Positions 32,686 to 40,433 of a DNA stretch of 63,484 nt are shown here, one piece after another (positions within the stretch are counted from its first letter, which is position 1; each line of letters opens with the position of its first letter). The DNA is from a virus: the IMG/VR virus record IMGVR_UViG_3300018875_000006, positions 1 through 63,484 of that record; one strand, 5' to 3'. A program made the position numbers and the translations under genes. A model generated the notes under the pieces. It did not search any database and was not told where the DNA came from. It saw only the letters and a program-made list of their open reading frames with translations.

Positions 32686-32988
32686 TCAGCTCCACTGCCA
32701 GGTCTGGTTGGCTCGCGCGGCGCGGTGCGCCGCAGAGGCGATGAGCGAGGCCAGTGTGCCCCATTCCGGGTCCATGGTTCGGTGCGCGGCGGCCTTGGTG
32801 AGGAGGTCCCCGATGCGGCCGGCTTGCGCGGGCGGGATGGCGACGGGGACGGCGAGCCGGCCGTCGAAGAGGTGCGCTACCTCCCGCCATTCGCTGCTGG
32901 TGAGGGCGTGGGCGAGGTGCTGGCCGAGGTTGGCGATGGTCGTCGCGGAGCGGGTGGAGGTGAGGCCGTGGCTGATGAAGATTCCCAA
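32686..32988 (-). CDS. Hypothetical protein, DUF7739-like (100 aa)
   Basis: ATG start. HGLTSTRSATTIANLGQHLA, HALTSSEWREVAHLFDGRLA and VPVAIPPAQAGRIGDLLTKA, then GTLASLIASAAHRAARAN: an all-helical protein that I have seen in Streptomyces genomes and phages without a function. The name DUF7739 is a recollection and should be treated as tentative. Confidence 0.6.
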   Translation of the reverse strand: MGIFISHGLTSTRSATTIANLGQHLAHALTSSEWREVAHLFDGRLAVPVAIPPAQAGRIGDLLTKAAAHRTMDPEWGTLASLIASAAHRAARANQTWQWS

Positions 32989-32997
32989 GGAGGGCTC

Positions 32998-33462
32998 CTA
33001 GAGGTTGCGGCTGTCGGCGAGTTGGGCGGCGCGGTCGAGCTGAAGGAGGACGGGTGCGGCGCCGGGCTGGCGGGCGTTCCAGGCGGGGATGGTGTGGTCG
33101 CCGAAGTCGCGTTCGATCGACTCGAGCAGGAGCACGCACGCGTCGTCGGCCTGCCCGCGGGTGTGGGCGGTGCGGCGGATGGCGTGGATGGGGCAAACGG
33201 CGCCGGCCTCGTCGTAGGCGGCGTCGCGGCACCAGCCCGCGGTTTCGATGAGGACGCGGGCCCGGTGCAGCAGCTGGGCGACCGGGGTGGTGTAGGGGCT
33301 GGGGGTCGGCTGCGGGGTGTCAACGGGGATGCGGATGATGTCGGCCAGGTCGACGGGGGTGGTGTCGATGCGGGCGTCGATGGCGAGGGCGGCGAGGGTG
33401 AGGCGCTCCTCGAAGGTGAGCGGCTTCGGCGGGCTTGCCGCGGGGGCAGTGATCGTGATCAT
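32998..33462 (-). CDS. DUF6197-like protein (154 aa)
   Basis: The core LHRARVLIETAGWCRDAAYD, GAVCPIHAIRRTAHTR and HTIPAWNARQPGAAPVLLQL matches the DUF6197 layout common in Streptomyces and its mobile elements (helical repeat with a W..N motif). Function unknown. Another protein with a similar ending is at 38202-38714. Confidence 0.65.
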   Translation of the reverse strand: MITITAPAASPPKPLTFEERLTLAALAIDARIDTTPVDLADIIRIPVDTPQPTPSPYTTPVAQLLHRARVLIETAGWCRDAAYDEAGAVCPIHAIRRTAHTRGQADDACVLLLESIERDFGDHTIPAWNARQPGAAPVLLQLDRAAQLADSRNL

Positions 33463-33499
33463 GTGGGGGTGCCCTTCTGCGCTGTCGTGGTCGGGTGGC

Positions 33500-33540
33500 G
33501 GGGCGCCCCTGGTCGCTTCCAGGCATTCGAGGGGCGCCCC
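33500..33540. terminator. Hairpin of two GGGGCGCCCC blocks
   Basis: Two copies of the palindrome GGGGCGCCCC, 31 bp apart, can pair with each other or fold separately. They lie between the 55-aa gene and the DUF6197-like gene. Confidence 0.4.
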
Positions 33541-33547
33541 GGGCCAG

Positions 33548-33715
33548 CTAGCCGCGCTGGCGGCGCATTTCGGCGGCGATATCGTCGTGCGTGGCTCCCG
33601 CTTCGAGAGCCCGGCGCATCGCCTCCATCGGGAGGCTCGGGTCGGTGAGCGCTGCGGGCCCGCCGTGCGCGAGAACTTCGCGGGCGGCTTCCTTCACTGC
33701 TTGCCGTCGATCCAT
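33548..33715 (-). CDS. Small helical protein (55 aa)
   Basis: ATG with AAAGGAACCGAG in front, ending in TAG. RRQAVKEAAREVLAHGGPAA, then MEAMRRALEAGATHDDIAAE: helices with a ribbon/HTH-like ending. No family known. Its ribosome site and typical composition support it as real. Confidence 0.55.
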   Translation of the reverse strand: MDRRQAVKEAAREVLAHGGPAALTDPSLPMEAMRRALEAGATHDDIAAEMRRQRG

Positions 33716-33760
33716 CTCGGTTCCTTTCAGGTGACGGTCGTGTCTGGGTTGGGTTGGTGG

Positions 33761-34171
33761 TCAGACGCGCCAGCTTCCGAGGCGGCGGCGGGTGCGGGGG
33801 TTGGATCCGTCGGCGACCTGCTTCTCCAGGGCGCGCAGTTCGGCTTCGTCGAGGACGCCTTCGTAGTTGCCGCCGAGCGGCCCGGCGACCTGCGGGGCGG
33901 GGGCGGCGATGTTGCGGACGCCGCGCGGGGGCTGCTCGTAGACGGTGCCTTCCTGGGCGAGGAGCCCGGAGGCGGAGAGGTGGCTGGTCATCCACTCGCC
34001 GGTGATCGGTGACCGCCGGTCGAAGGTGTGGGCGGAGTAGAGCTGGCTGTCCTCGTAGGGGGCGATGTTCCGGGCGACGTTGCGGAGGGTGTAGACGGTC
34101 TTGCCCTTGCTGAGCCAGCGGTTGAGTTCCTTGGCGCCCTTCTTGGTGGGCTCCCAGCTGCGTCCGGCCAT
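33761..34171 (-). CDS. Hypothetical protein (136 aa)
   Basis: ATG with GGAGACCG upstream. The N-terminus is basic and possibly nucleic-acid binding (EPTKKGAKELNRWLSKGKTV, YTLRNVARNIAPYEDSQL); the C-terminal half is acidic with GNYEGVLDEAELRALEKQVA. Not recognised. First gene beyond the octamer cluster that follows tra. Confidence 0.6.
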   Translation of the reverse strand: MAGRSWEPTKKGAKELNRWLSKGKTVYTLRNVARNIAPYEDSQLYSAHTFDRRSPITGEWMTSHLSASGLLAQEGTVYEQPPRGVRNIAAPAPQVAGPLGGNYEGVLDEAELRALEKQVADGSNPRTRRRLGSWRV

Positions 34172-34234
34172 GATCGGTCTCCTGTCTGGTGTGTGGTGAG
34201 GTTTGCCCAGCTTTGGGCGGTTCGGTAGGCGGTC

Positions 34235-34251
34235 GGCACCCAGTCGGTGCC
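34235..34251 (+). terminator. Small hairpin followed by T-run
   Basis: GGCACC / GGTGCC stem with a 5-base loop and CTCTTTT after it, read on the + strand. Short, but the only T-tract-bearing stem in this area. Confidence 0.35.
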
Positions 34252-34290
34252 TCTTTTGCGGTGGTTTGCGGCGTGGTCGAGGCGGGGTCT

Positions 34291-34386
34291 ACCCGGTCGG
34301 GCGACCGGGTGCGAGGCGGGCCCGACCGGGAGACATACCGGGTGATATCGGGGCGAGACCACGCACTGACCGGGTCTCGACCGGGT
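34291..34386. repeat. GACCGGGT octamer cluster beside tra; candidate clt locus
   Basis: Six octamers in 96 bp: GACCGGGT at 34303-34310, 34368-34375 and 34379-34386, GACCGGGA at 34324-34331, TACCGGGT at 34336-34343, and an inverted copy ACCCGGTC at 34291-34298. Start-to-start spacings of the five direct copies are 21, 12, 32 and 11 bp, near whole helical turns. They lie within 10 bases of the end of the TraB/FtsK-like gene. In Streptomyces plasmids TraB recognises short GACCCGGA-type repeats (TRS) at clt next to traB. Function here is inferred from that analogy. Confidence 0.6.
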
Positions 34387-34394
34387 GATATGCC

Positions 34395-36455
34395 CTACTT
34401 TCCGAGAGCTTCGGCGAGCTGCTCGCGGGTGTAGCCGTTCGGGTTGGTCATGCCGTCGAGCGCGCCGAGCTTGCGCGTGCCACCCGCCTTGGCGTCCCGC
34501 AGGCGGGCCTGCAGAACAGGCTCGGTCAGCCCCTGGTAGCGGTCGGGCCGGTGCGCGATCAGCAGTTTCAGAAGCCGCGGGGTGCGGGCCCTGTCCACGT
34601 TGGCGGAGTCGAGGACGGCGAGGCAGTCGGCCAGCAGGTCCTTGTGCCCGGTTGCCGCCCGGTCGGCCTTGCCGTAGTGGGCGGCGAACCCGGTGAGGGT
34701 GCCGGCGTCAATGCGGAGCTGCCGGCCGCGCATGCAGATCTCTCGGAACTCGGGGATCGTCATGAAGTCGGTCTTGAGGGTGACGTGGCCTTCCTCGCCG
34801 CCCTGGTCGAGGACGACGACGCCCTTCTGCGAGTCGAGCAGCATGTGGGGCGCGGCACCTGCGGCGACCGCGTCGTCACCGAGGACCATCCGGGAGCTGG
34901 CGGCGCCCTTGACGCGGAAGCAGGCGCGCTTACGGCAGACGTCGCGCAGCATGGTCGGCACGCTGGTGGCGTCCGGGCGCTGGGTGATGAACAGGCCCAT
35001 GCCGCCCACGTACCGGCTGACGCGCACGAACCGGGCCATCGTCTCGACGAGGACGTCCTTTCCGTTCCGGCCGCGGTCCTTGGCGTCCGGGTCGTCCTCC
35101 GTCTTGATCTTCATCATGGCGGCGGCGTCCAGGAGCTCCTGCAACTCATCCACGATCAGCAGGGTCAGGCCGCGCTTCCACTCCTTCGCCAGCTCCGGGG
35201 TGAGCTTGCCCTCGGGGCAGCGCTCCGGATGCTCCTCCGACAGCTGCTCCAGGCGCTCACCGATCTGCTGCATGTCGGCGATCAGCTCGTTGAGCAGGCC
35301 GAGGAAGGCGAGGATCTTCTCCGGGGTGTTGCCCGCGACGTAAGAGTGGGCGAACTGCTTGGTCCCCACCCAGTCCGGGCCGGCCTTGCCGGTGGCGACG
35401 TGGACGGTCATGTACGGGTCGAGCGCAGCGGCGGCAGTCACCAGGCGGGCCAGGAAGGACTTGCCGTAGTCGGGCAGGCCGCCCAGCAGGATGGAGCACC
35501 ACACCAGCTCAAGAGCGTGCCGCGCTCCGCGGGCGTCGGTTCCCAGTGGCACCCCGTACTGCCAGAAGTCCAGGCGGTCCGCGGTGAGCAGCGGCGAGGG
35601 CACCGGCTTGGAGCCGTAGGGGTTGGGCTCGTTCGCCACCCACAGCACCACCTGCCCCTCGTGGCCGTCTTCGGAGGTGTCGGCACGCATCTCGATCTGG
35701 GACTTCTTGACCCGCATCGACGAGGCCAGTTCTTCGGCGCGGGAGGTGGCGGCGGAGGCCTTCATGCCGCGGGGCAGTTCGATCGTGGCGGTCCATCCGG
35801 GCCCGGCCGGCTGGATGATGCCGACGATGTGAGTCTCCTCGCGTTGCGCTTCGGTGATGATCCCGGCCTTGATGAGCGCCGTCACCAGGTCGGCTTCGCC
35901 GCGGATCTGGGCTGCGTCCCGCGGGGCGACCGGGTCCTCAGGCGACTCGACCGCGTCGTGCTGGTCGCGGTCGCGGCCGTGGAAGGCTCCGATCCCCCAG
36001 GTGCCGAGGAGCGCGAGCGCGTCGATCCACAGGCTGCCGGTGACCGCTCCGAAGCCGACTCCCCCGGCGACCGCCCCGGCGACCCCGGCGGTCTTGGTCG
36101 CGAAGGTCTTGCGGTGCTGCTTGTACTCCGCGCGGTAGCCGTCGGCGAGCTTCTTGAAGTGGGCCGCCTGGCCGATGTCGCCGGCCGCGTCGCGCACGGC
36201 CCGGTCGGCGTCGGCGATCAGCTGCGGGTAGTGGTCGTGGTAGCGCTCCAGCCAGCGGCGGCCGAGCTGTCGGTAGCCGCGGACGGTGTGCGGGAGCAGG
36301 GCCAGGCGGGCGACCCGGTTGGTGCGGGCTGCGACGGTGCGGGCGGACTCGACCCACGTCGGCCGGCCGGGCTCGGCCTGGTCCTTGTAGACGGGGGTGG
36401 CGGGCGGCGGGACGAGCGTCAGGGTGGGGCGCTCGTCGGGCAGAGGGGTAGCCAT
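34395..36455 (-). CDS. TraB/FtsK-SpoIIIE-like DNA translocase
   Basis: 686 residues. An N-terminal region has two hydrophobic segments (about 122-160). The motor has Walker A GGLPDYGKS (325-333) and Walker B LLIVDE (432-437), followed by MGLFITQRPDATSVPTMLRD, the FtsK-type sensor. The C-terminal ~90 residues end in NPNGYTREQLAEALG, a winged-helix-like part analogous to the FtsK gamma / TraB recognition domain. Streptomyces conjugative plasmids and AICEs transfer double-stranded DNA with a single protein of this kind. It precedes an octamer cluster and is followed upstream by a DUF2637 membrane protein. In a phage, a role in transfer or in moving DNA is inferred. Confidence 0.85.
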   Translation of the reverse strand: MATPLPDERPTLTLVPPPATPVYKDQAEPGRPTWVESARTVAARTNRVARLALLPHTVRGYRQLGRRWLERYHDHYPQLIADADRAVRDAAGDIGQAAHFKKLADGYRAEYKQHRKTFATKTAGVAGAVAGGVGFGAVTGSLWIDALALLGTWGIGAFHGRDRDQHDAVESPEDPVAPRDAAQIRGEADLVTALIKAGIITEAQREETHIVGIIQPAGPGWTATIELPRGMKASAATSRAEELASSMRVKKSQIEMRADTSEDGHEGQVVLWVANEPNPYGSKPVPSPLLTADRLDFWQYGVPLGTDARGARHALELVWCSILLGGLPDYGKSFLARLVTAAAALDPYMTVHVATGKAGPDWVGTKQFAHSYVAGNTPEKILAFLGLLNELIADMQQIGERLEQLSEEHPERCPEGKLTPELAKEWKRGLTLLIVDELQELLDAAAMMKIKTEDDPDAKDRGRNGKDVLVETMARFVRVSRYVGGMGLFITQRPDATSVPTMLRDVCRKRACFRVKGAASSRMVLGDDAVAAGAAPHMLLDSQKGVVVLDQGGEEGHVTLKTDFMTIPEFREICMRGRQLRIDAGTLTGFAAHYGKADRAATGHKDLLADCLAVLDSANVDRARTPRLLKLLIAHRPDRYQGLTEPVLQARLRDAKAGGTRKLGALDGMTNPNGYTREQLAEALGK

Positions 36456-36461
36456 GGCGGG

Positions 36462-37811
36462 TCAGTCCTCCTGCTTCTTGGCTGCGTTCAGGCGGCGCTT
36501 CGTCTCGCCGTGGAGGCGGCGCGCGACAGGGTGGAATCGGGGTGTGTCGCCGGGCTTCCGGACGGGCGGAGTGGGCTTGTACGAGGACCGTCGTGCGGGC
36601 GCCTTAACTTGGATCGCACGCTGGGCGTTCATGGTCTTGCCGAGGGTGTTCACGGGGGCGCCAGTAAGGGCTGCTTCGACGCGCTTCTCGGCGGAGCGGC
36701 GGGCGGTGATGGACTCGATCGTCTCGCCCGGGTCGCAGCCCTTGATGTTGCGGTAGGCGCGCGTCCACACGGCGTCGTCGTCGGGGGTCGATCCGACCGC
36801 CGCAGCGATCTTCACGGCCTCCTTCCACACGTCCTCGAACTCCCGCTGACGCTCCGCCGCGAGCCGCTGCCGTTCTGCCTCGGCAGCCTTCTTCGTGGCG
36901 GCTTCCTCGGCGGCGCGCCGCTTCTCCTCCGCAGCCCTCTCCTTGGCTGCCGCAGCCTCGGCCTTGCGCTGCGCGCGGCGCTCCCGCCAGGTCGGCTTGC
37001 CGTCCCGCTTGCGGATGCGGCCGTGCTCGTGGAGGTCCCACATACCGGGGCCAGCCACCGAGGCGAGGGCAGTGCCGAAGGCGGTCGCCGCGTCGAACGC
37101 TTCGAGGCCGTGGACGATGTTGATCGTGGCGGCGGTGAGGGCTCCCGCCCATGCAACGAGCCGGTAGTGCCAGTGGGCACGGCCCGCCGTGACCGCGGCC
37201 GCCGCGCCAACGAGGGCGACGAGCGCGATCACCTCAATGAACACGGGGGCGACGAGCAGGTACTCGGCGTTCGGGTCATAGAAGGCGGCCATCTGGACGG
37301 GCAGGGCCACGCCGGCGCACAGGGCGTAGAAGGCCATCGCGACGCGACGCCAGCGCGTGCTGGACTTCTCGACCGCCTCGCTCTTGCTGGCCTCGGCTTG
37401 CTGCTCCTCCTCGGCCTTACGGGCGGCGTCGGCGCGGGCCCGGTCGGCTTCGTCGCGGCGCCGGTTGTGCTCGGCGATCCGCGCCTCGGAAGCGGCGGCC
37501 TCCTCGGCGGCCTTGCGCTCGGCACGGTCGTTGGCGAGGCGCAGCTTGCGCGCCTCCTCCTCCGCCTTGACGCGGATCGCGTCCGCCTGGGCCTCGGCCT
37601 TGAGCCTCTGCTCCTCTGCCTCGGCCCACGCCTTGGCGCGGATCGCTTCGGCCTTGGCCTGAGCGACGAGGTCGCTGTCGATCTGCGGCGTACTGGCCAG
37701 GGAGGACGGTGCGGTCTCCGCGGTGGGGGTGGCCTCTATGGGCTGCCAGTCCCCCAGCACGGGCGGGGCGGGCGGCCTCTCGTGGCCGTTCACCTGCGGG
37801 CTGGCAGTCAT
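36462..37811 (-). CDS. Spd-like (DUF2637) membrane protein with coiled-coil arms
   Basis: 449 residues, 6 bases upstream of tra. The N-terminal ~150 residues and a stretch after the membrane part are long Ala/Glu/Arg/Lys coiled coils. The centre has four transmembrane helices (about 158-270), e.g. VAMAFYALCAGVALPVQMAA and IEVIALVALVGAAAAVTAG, the DUF2637 pattern. The C-terminus is basic. In Streptomyces plasmids SpdB2-type proteins with DUF2637 spread transferred DNA in the mycelium. Pairing with a TraB-like motor is the plasmid arrangement. Confidence 0.75.
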   Translation of the reverse strand: MTASPQVNGHERPPAPPVLGDWQPIEATPTAETAPSSLASTPQIDSDLVAQAKAEAIRAKAWAEAEEQRLKAEAQADAIRVKAEEEARKLRLANDRAERKAAEEAAASEARIAEHNRRRDEADRARADAARKAEEEQQAEASKSEAVEKSSTRWRRVAMAFYALCAGVALPVQMAAFYDPNAEYLLVAPVFIEVIALVALVGAAAAVTAGRAHWHYRLVAWAGALTAATINIVHGLEAFDAATAFGTALASVAGPGMWDLHEHGRIRKRDGKPTWRERRAQRKAEAAAAKERAAEEKRRAAEEAATKKAAEAERQRLAAERQREFEDVWKEAVKIAAAVGSTPDDDAVWTRAYRNIKGCDPGETIESITARRSAEKRVEAALTGAPVNTLGKTMNAQRAIQVKAPARRSSYKPTPPVRKPGDTPRFHPVARRLHGETKRRLNAAKKQED

Positions 37812-37832
37812 GGCTGATCAGTCCTCTCTGCT

Positions 37833-37901
37833 CTAGCTGGCGGTGCCTTGGGGGCGGCGGCTGTCGTCGGTGCGGGCGCCGTGCGCGCGGTCGGCGGCCA
37901 T
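37833..37901 (-). CDS. Very short ORF coupled to the broken membrane gene (22 aa)
   Basis: ATG overlaps the preceding stop by ATGA. MAADRAHGARTDDSRRPQGT is a polar peptide. The only support is the overlap and the tight packing around it. It may be a leader for the Spd-like gene. Confidence 0.25.
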   Translation of the reverse strand: MAADRAHGARTDDSRRPQGTAS

Positions 37902-38110
37902 CAGGCGGCGCTCGCGGGCGCCGGGGCGGGGGCGGGCTGGTGTCGCCACCAGGCGATGAGGCCGGCGGCCAGCCAGACGGGCACGGGGATGAGGCTGAGG
38001 ATCACGGCGGCCCCGGCGGCGGCGAGCTTGAGCGGTGTCGCGGCGGCCGGCCACAGGCCGACGGTGATCAGGAAGGCTGCGAGCAGCAGTCAGCGGATGA
38101 GACGGATCAT
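37901..38110 (-). pseudogene. Small two-helix membrane protein broken by TGA at codon 7
   Basis: ATG 38110 is followed by five codons and an in-frame TGA (38092-38090). After it the frame continues open for 62 codons with an obvious membrane protein: LLLAAFLITVGLWPAAATPL, AAVILSLIPVPVWLAAGLIAW, then HQPAPAPAPAS. A TGG (Trp) to TGA change would explain it. No ATG, GTG or TTG lies between the stop and the first helix. Either a real nonsense mutation or a sequencing error. It sits in the Spd/Tra region where such SpdA-like small membrane proteins are common. Confidence 0.65.
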
Positions 38111-38201
38111 GGCGACCTCTTCGGGGGGCGGATTCGGATGGGGGTGGTGCTGGCCGGATCTCCAGGGCGCACGCGCTGTGTCGTGCGCCGAGGGCTACCG
38201 G

Positions 38202-38714
38202 TCAGCGAGGGCCGTGACCGCGGGCGAACTCGGCGGCGGCGACCAGCAGGTCCCGCACCTCGCCCCAGGCGCGGCCCCGCTTCGACACCCACGCGCCGTG
38301 GGAGACGAACGGCGCCCCGGTGTACGCGCGGAGCAGCGCGCCCATCACGCGGTCGGCGGCGGCCGCCGTGTCCTGGTCGCCGGCCGAGCCCTGCACCCGG
38401 CCCATCGCGACCGACAGGGTCAGCGAGCCCCGGTCCGCCGACCAGTCCCGCGCGACCCGCAGCAGGCTGAGCAGCATGGCCTTCACCGACATCGACTCGT
38501 CGGCCTCCGGCATCTCCGGGTCCGGGTCGCCGAACGTGCGGGACCAGCCGCGCTTCTCCAGAAGCTCGCGGGCCGCGTCCAGGTGCTCGGCGACCTCCTC
38601 GCCGTACACCGGCTCGCCGGAGTATCCGACCCAGAAGCCGGGCTCGGCCGCGACGATCTCGGCGGCGGCAGCCATCACGGCCGGCTCAGTCAGCGAACGG
38701 ATTGCGGTGGTCAT
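38202..38714 (-). CDS. Hypothetical helical protein with DUF6197-like ending (170 aa)
   Basis: From ATG 38714. LTEPAVMAAAAEIVAAEPGF, EHLDAARELLEKRGWSRTFG, then MSVKAMLLSLLRVARDWSAD and VSKRGRAWGEVRDLLVAAAE. The GW...W..V..LL pattern resembles DUF6197. It is preceded by one copy of a 73-bp repeat. No function known. Confidence 0.65.
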   Translation of the reverse strand: MTTAIRSLTEPAVMAAAAEIVAAEPGFWVGYSGEPVYGEEVAEHLDAARELLEKRGWSRTFGDPDPEMPEADESMSVKAMLLSLLRVARDWSADRGSLTLSVAMGRVQGSAGDQDTAAAADRVMGALLRAYTGAPFVSHGAWVSKRGRAWGEVRDLLVAAAEFARGHGPR

Positions 38715-38732
38715 GGGGTGTCCTCTCAAAGC

Positions 38733-38805
38733 GGGTGGATGGGGTGGTCTGGTGCGCGCCCCGGGCCGGATCCGATCCGGCACCATCGCGGCTGGGCCGG
38801 GGCTG
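38733..38805 (-). repeat. Upstream repeat, copy A (73 bp)
   Basis: Same as 38989-39061 except one base (38742). It ends 19 bases before the start of the 170-aa gene. It contains GCCGGATCCGATCCGGC, an 8-bp-arm palindrome. Confidence 0.85.
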
Positions 38806-38811
38806 AGTGGG

Positions 38812-38973
38812 TCAGCGGCCGTTCTTCTCGTGCTTGCTGGCCGCCTCCTCGGCGACGGAGCGGCTGCCGTAGTCGCCGCCGCGGGCCCCGCAGGTGCAGG
38901 TCCACGTGTGCGAGTAGCGGCCGTAGCCACGACCGTGACTGGAGACGTAGGCGCGGTGGGTGGGGGCGGGCAT
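38812..38973 (-). CDS. Small zinc-finger-like protein (53 aa)
   Basis: ATG with AAGGAGCC upstream. The sequence is THRAYVSSHGRGYGRYSHTW, then TCTCGARGGDYGSRSVAEEA and ASKHEKNG, where two cysteines and two His-bearing ends could bind zinc. It is flanked on both sides by the 73-bp repeats. Not recognised, but plausible in start, length and composition. Confidence 0.6.
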   Translation of the reverse strand: MPAPTHRAYVSSHGRGYGRYSHTWTCTCGARGGDYGSRSVAEEAASKHEKNGR

Positions 38974-38988
38974 GGCGGGCTCCTTCAG

Positions 38989-39061
38989 GGGTGGATGAGG
39001 TGGTCTGGTGCGCGCCCCGGGCCGGATCCGATCCGGCACCATCGCGGCTGGGCCGGGGCTG
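38989..39061 (-). repeat. Upstream repeat, copy B (73 bp)
   Basis: One mismatch to copy A, offset 256 bp. It ends 16 bases before the start of the 53-aa gene, so each of the two genes has the same upstream element. Possibly a duplicated leader or promoter. Confidence 0.85.
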
Positions 39062-39108
39062 GGTGCCGGGCGCGGCTGGGGGATGTACCGCGCCCGGCGG
39101 TCGGTGGG

Positions 39109-39318
39109 TCAGTGCTTGGGCCGCCAGGTGCCGTTCTTCGCGGCGTTCAGCTCGTCCAGGTGCTCGTCGACGGCTTCGCCCATGCGGGCGGCGAGCCGGT
39201 GCTGGCCGGCCTCCTGCAGGTCGCGCTGGGCTCCGCGGGCCGACGCGACGTCGGCCTTGATCTCGTCCACGAGCTGCTCGGTGGAGCTGGGCCGGGAGAA
39301 GTGACGGGATGCGGACAT
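39109..39318 (-). CDS. Small helical protein (69 aa)
   Basis: ATG start. FSRPSSTEQLVDEIKADVAS, ARGAQRDLQEAGQHRLAARM and GEAVDEHLDELNAAKNGTWR form one or two long helices with a basic end. A similar small protein precedes many Streptomyces element genes. Function unknown. Confidence 0.6.
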   Translation of the reverse strand: MSASRHFSRPSSTEQLVDEIKADVASARGAQRDLQEAGQHRLAARMGEAVDEHLDELNAAKNGTWRPKH

Positions 39319-39331
39319 GGGTTTCCTTCGG

Positions 39332-39712
39332 TTAGCGGTTGACGACGTCCTTGTGGACGTCGCGGTGGGTGACGGTCACGGTGTGGCCTCGGCGGCGGAG
39401 GCGGCGGGCGAGCCTGTCGGCGACGACGACGGACCGGTGGCGGCCTCCCGCACAGCCGGAGCCGATGACGATCCGCTCGGCGGACGGGCCGGCGGCGTAT
39501 GCCTGGACCTGTCGGGTGGTGGCTCGCAGCAGCCGCCGGATACCGCGGGTGCGAAGGACCTTTCGCTGCACAAGCGGGTCCCGGCCGGTCAGCTCCCGCA
39601 TCCGCGGGTCGACGTGCGGGTCCCGGAACGCGCGCCGCAAGTCGAGCACCACGTCCGCTTGCGGGGCGGCGCCGTGCAGGAACCCGAACGAGACGATCTC
39701 GACGACGGCCAT
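39332..39712 (-). CDS. Stand-alone RapZ C-terminal domain protein
   Basis: 126 residues from ATG 39712 (ATGA overlap with the previous gene). VVEIVSFGFLHGAAPQADVV, LDLRRAFRDPHVDPRMRELT, GRDPLVQRKVL and IVIGSGCAGGRHRSVVVADR with VTVTHRDVHKDV reproduce the RapZ C-terminal fold, including the GCxGGxHRSV loop. Full RapZ has an N-terminal kinase-like domain, absent here. RapZ-C binds small ligands and RNA in enteric bacteria. In Streptomyces elements this single-domain form is common. Role in the phage is unknown. Confidence 0.85.
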   Translation of the reverse strand: MAVVEIVSFGFLHGAAPQADVVLDLRRAFRDPHVDPRMRELTGRDPLVQRKVLRTRGIRRLLRATTRQVQAYAAGPSAERIVIGSGCAGGRHRSVVVADRLARRLRRRGHTVTVTHRDVHKDVVNR

Positions 39713-39945
39713 CAGGCGGCGGCCGGCAGGTCGAAGCCGTCGAGTTCGGCGAGCAGGTCGTCGTCGCCCTGGGCGGCGAGCCGGATGAGGACGGCGCGGG
39801 TCTCGTCGCCGGACTGGCGGGCCCGGGCGTAGTCGGTGAACAGGTCGCTGATCGACAGGACGGAGGCGTCGGCGACGGTGATGCGGGCGCGGGCCTGACC
39901 GTGGTCGGTGGCGGCGTGATCGGCGGAGAACAGGAACGGAGACAT
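39712..39945 (-). CDS. Hypothetical protein (77 aa)
   Basis: ATG start. It has SADHAATDHGQARARITVAD, SVLSISDLFTDYARARQSGD and TRAVLIRLAAQGDDDLLAEL. A short beta hairpin precedes helices. Coupled by ATGA to the RapZ-C gene. Confidence 0.55.
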   Translation of the reverse strand: MSPFLFSADHAATDHGQARARITVADASVLSISDLFTDYARARQSGDETRAVLIRLAAQGDDDLLAELDGFDLPAAA

Positions 39946-39984
39946 GGCGGTGCCCTTTCGGGTGCGGTGGGAGGGGGTGGGTGG

Positions 39985-40377
39985 TCAGGCGGTGGGGCGG
40001 GGCAGGGCGCGGCACTTTTCGGCGTGGGCCTGGGCATGCTTGCGGGCAGCCAGCCGGTGCTCCTCGGTGAAGTCGCCGTGATCGCAGTCGAAGACCAGGT
40101 CGCGCATCGAGACTTCGGCGAGCGGGTCGGTGCAGCCGAACCCGGAGCAGACCACGACGAAGCGGTGAAGGACGCTGACGCCGTGGTCGTGGGGTCCGAC
40201 GTCGATGCGCTGCTCTGCTGCTACCTCGGCGCCCACGAGGTTCCCGAACAAGCCGATCCGGAGTGCTCCGGAGCGGTTCTCTTGCCAGCCTTCACGGCGG
40301 TACTCGTTGCGTAGGTCGTTGACCTTGTCGTTCACCGTTGCGGCGTCGGAGCTGACGGTCTGGGTGGAAGAAGGCAT
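39985..40377 (-). CDS. Hypothetical protein with Cys/His-rich centre (130 aa)
   Basis: ATG with GGAGATCCGCC upstream. The N-terminal helix VNDKVNDLRNEYRREGWQEN is followed by a strand-rich part: HRFVVVCSGFGCTDPLAEVS, FDCDHGDFTEEHRLAARKHA. The cysteines and histidines could bind zinc. Not recognised. Confidence 0.6.
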   Translation of the reverse strand: MPSSTQTVSSDAATVNDKVNDLRNEYRREGWQENRSGALRIGLFGNLVGAEVAAEQRIDVGPHDHGVSVLHRFVVVCSGFGCTDPLAEVSMRDLVFDCDHGDFTEEHRLAARKHAQAHAEKCRALPRPTA

Positions 40378-40433
40378 GGCGGATCTCCTCGGTTGGTCAT
40401 GCCGGGATGGCGTGGGATGGGAAGAAGGGGGAG

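Noticed and set aside
34551-37817. A 1088-codon open frame on the + strand
   Set aside because: It lies opposite the tra and spd-like genes, has a biased Gly/Val/Leu/Arg composition and no domain; it is a high-GC antisense shadow.
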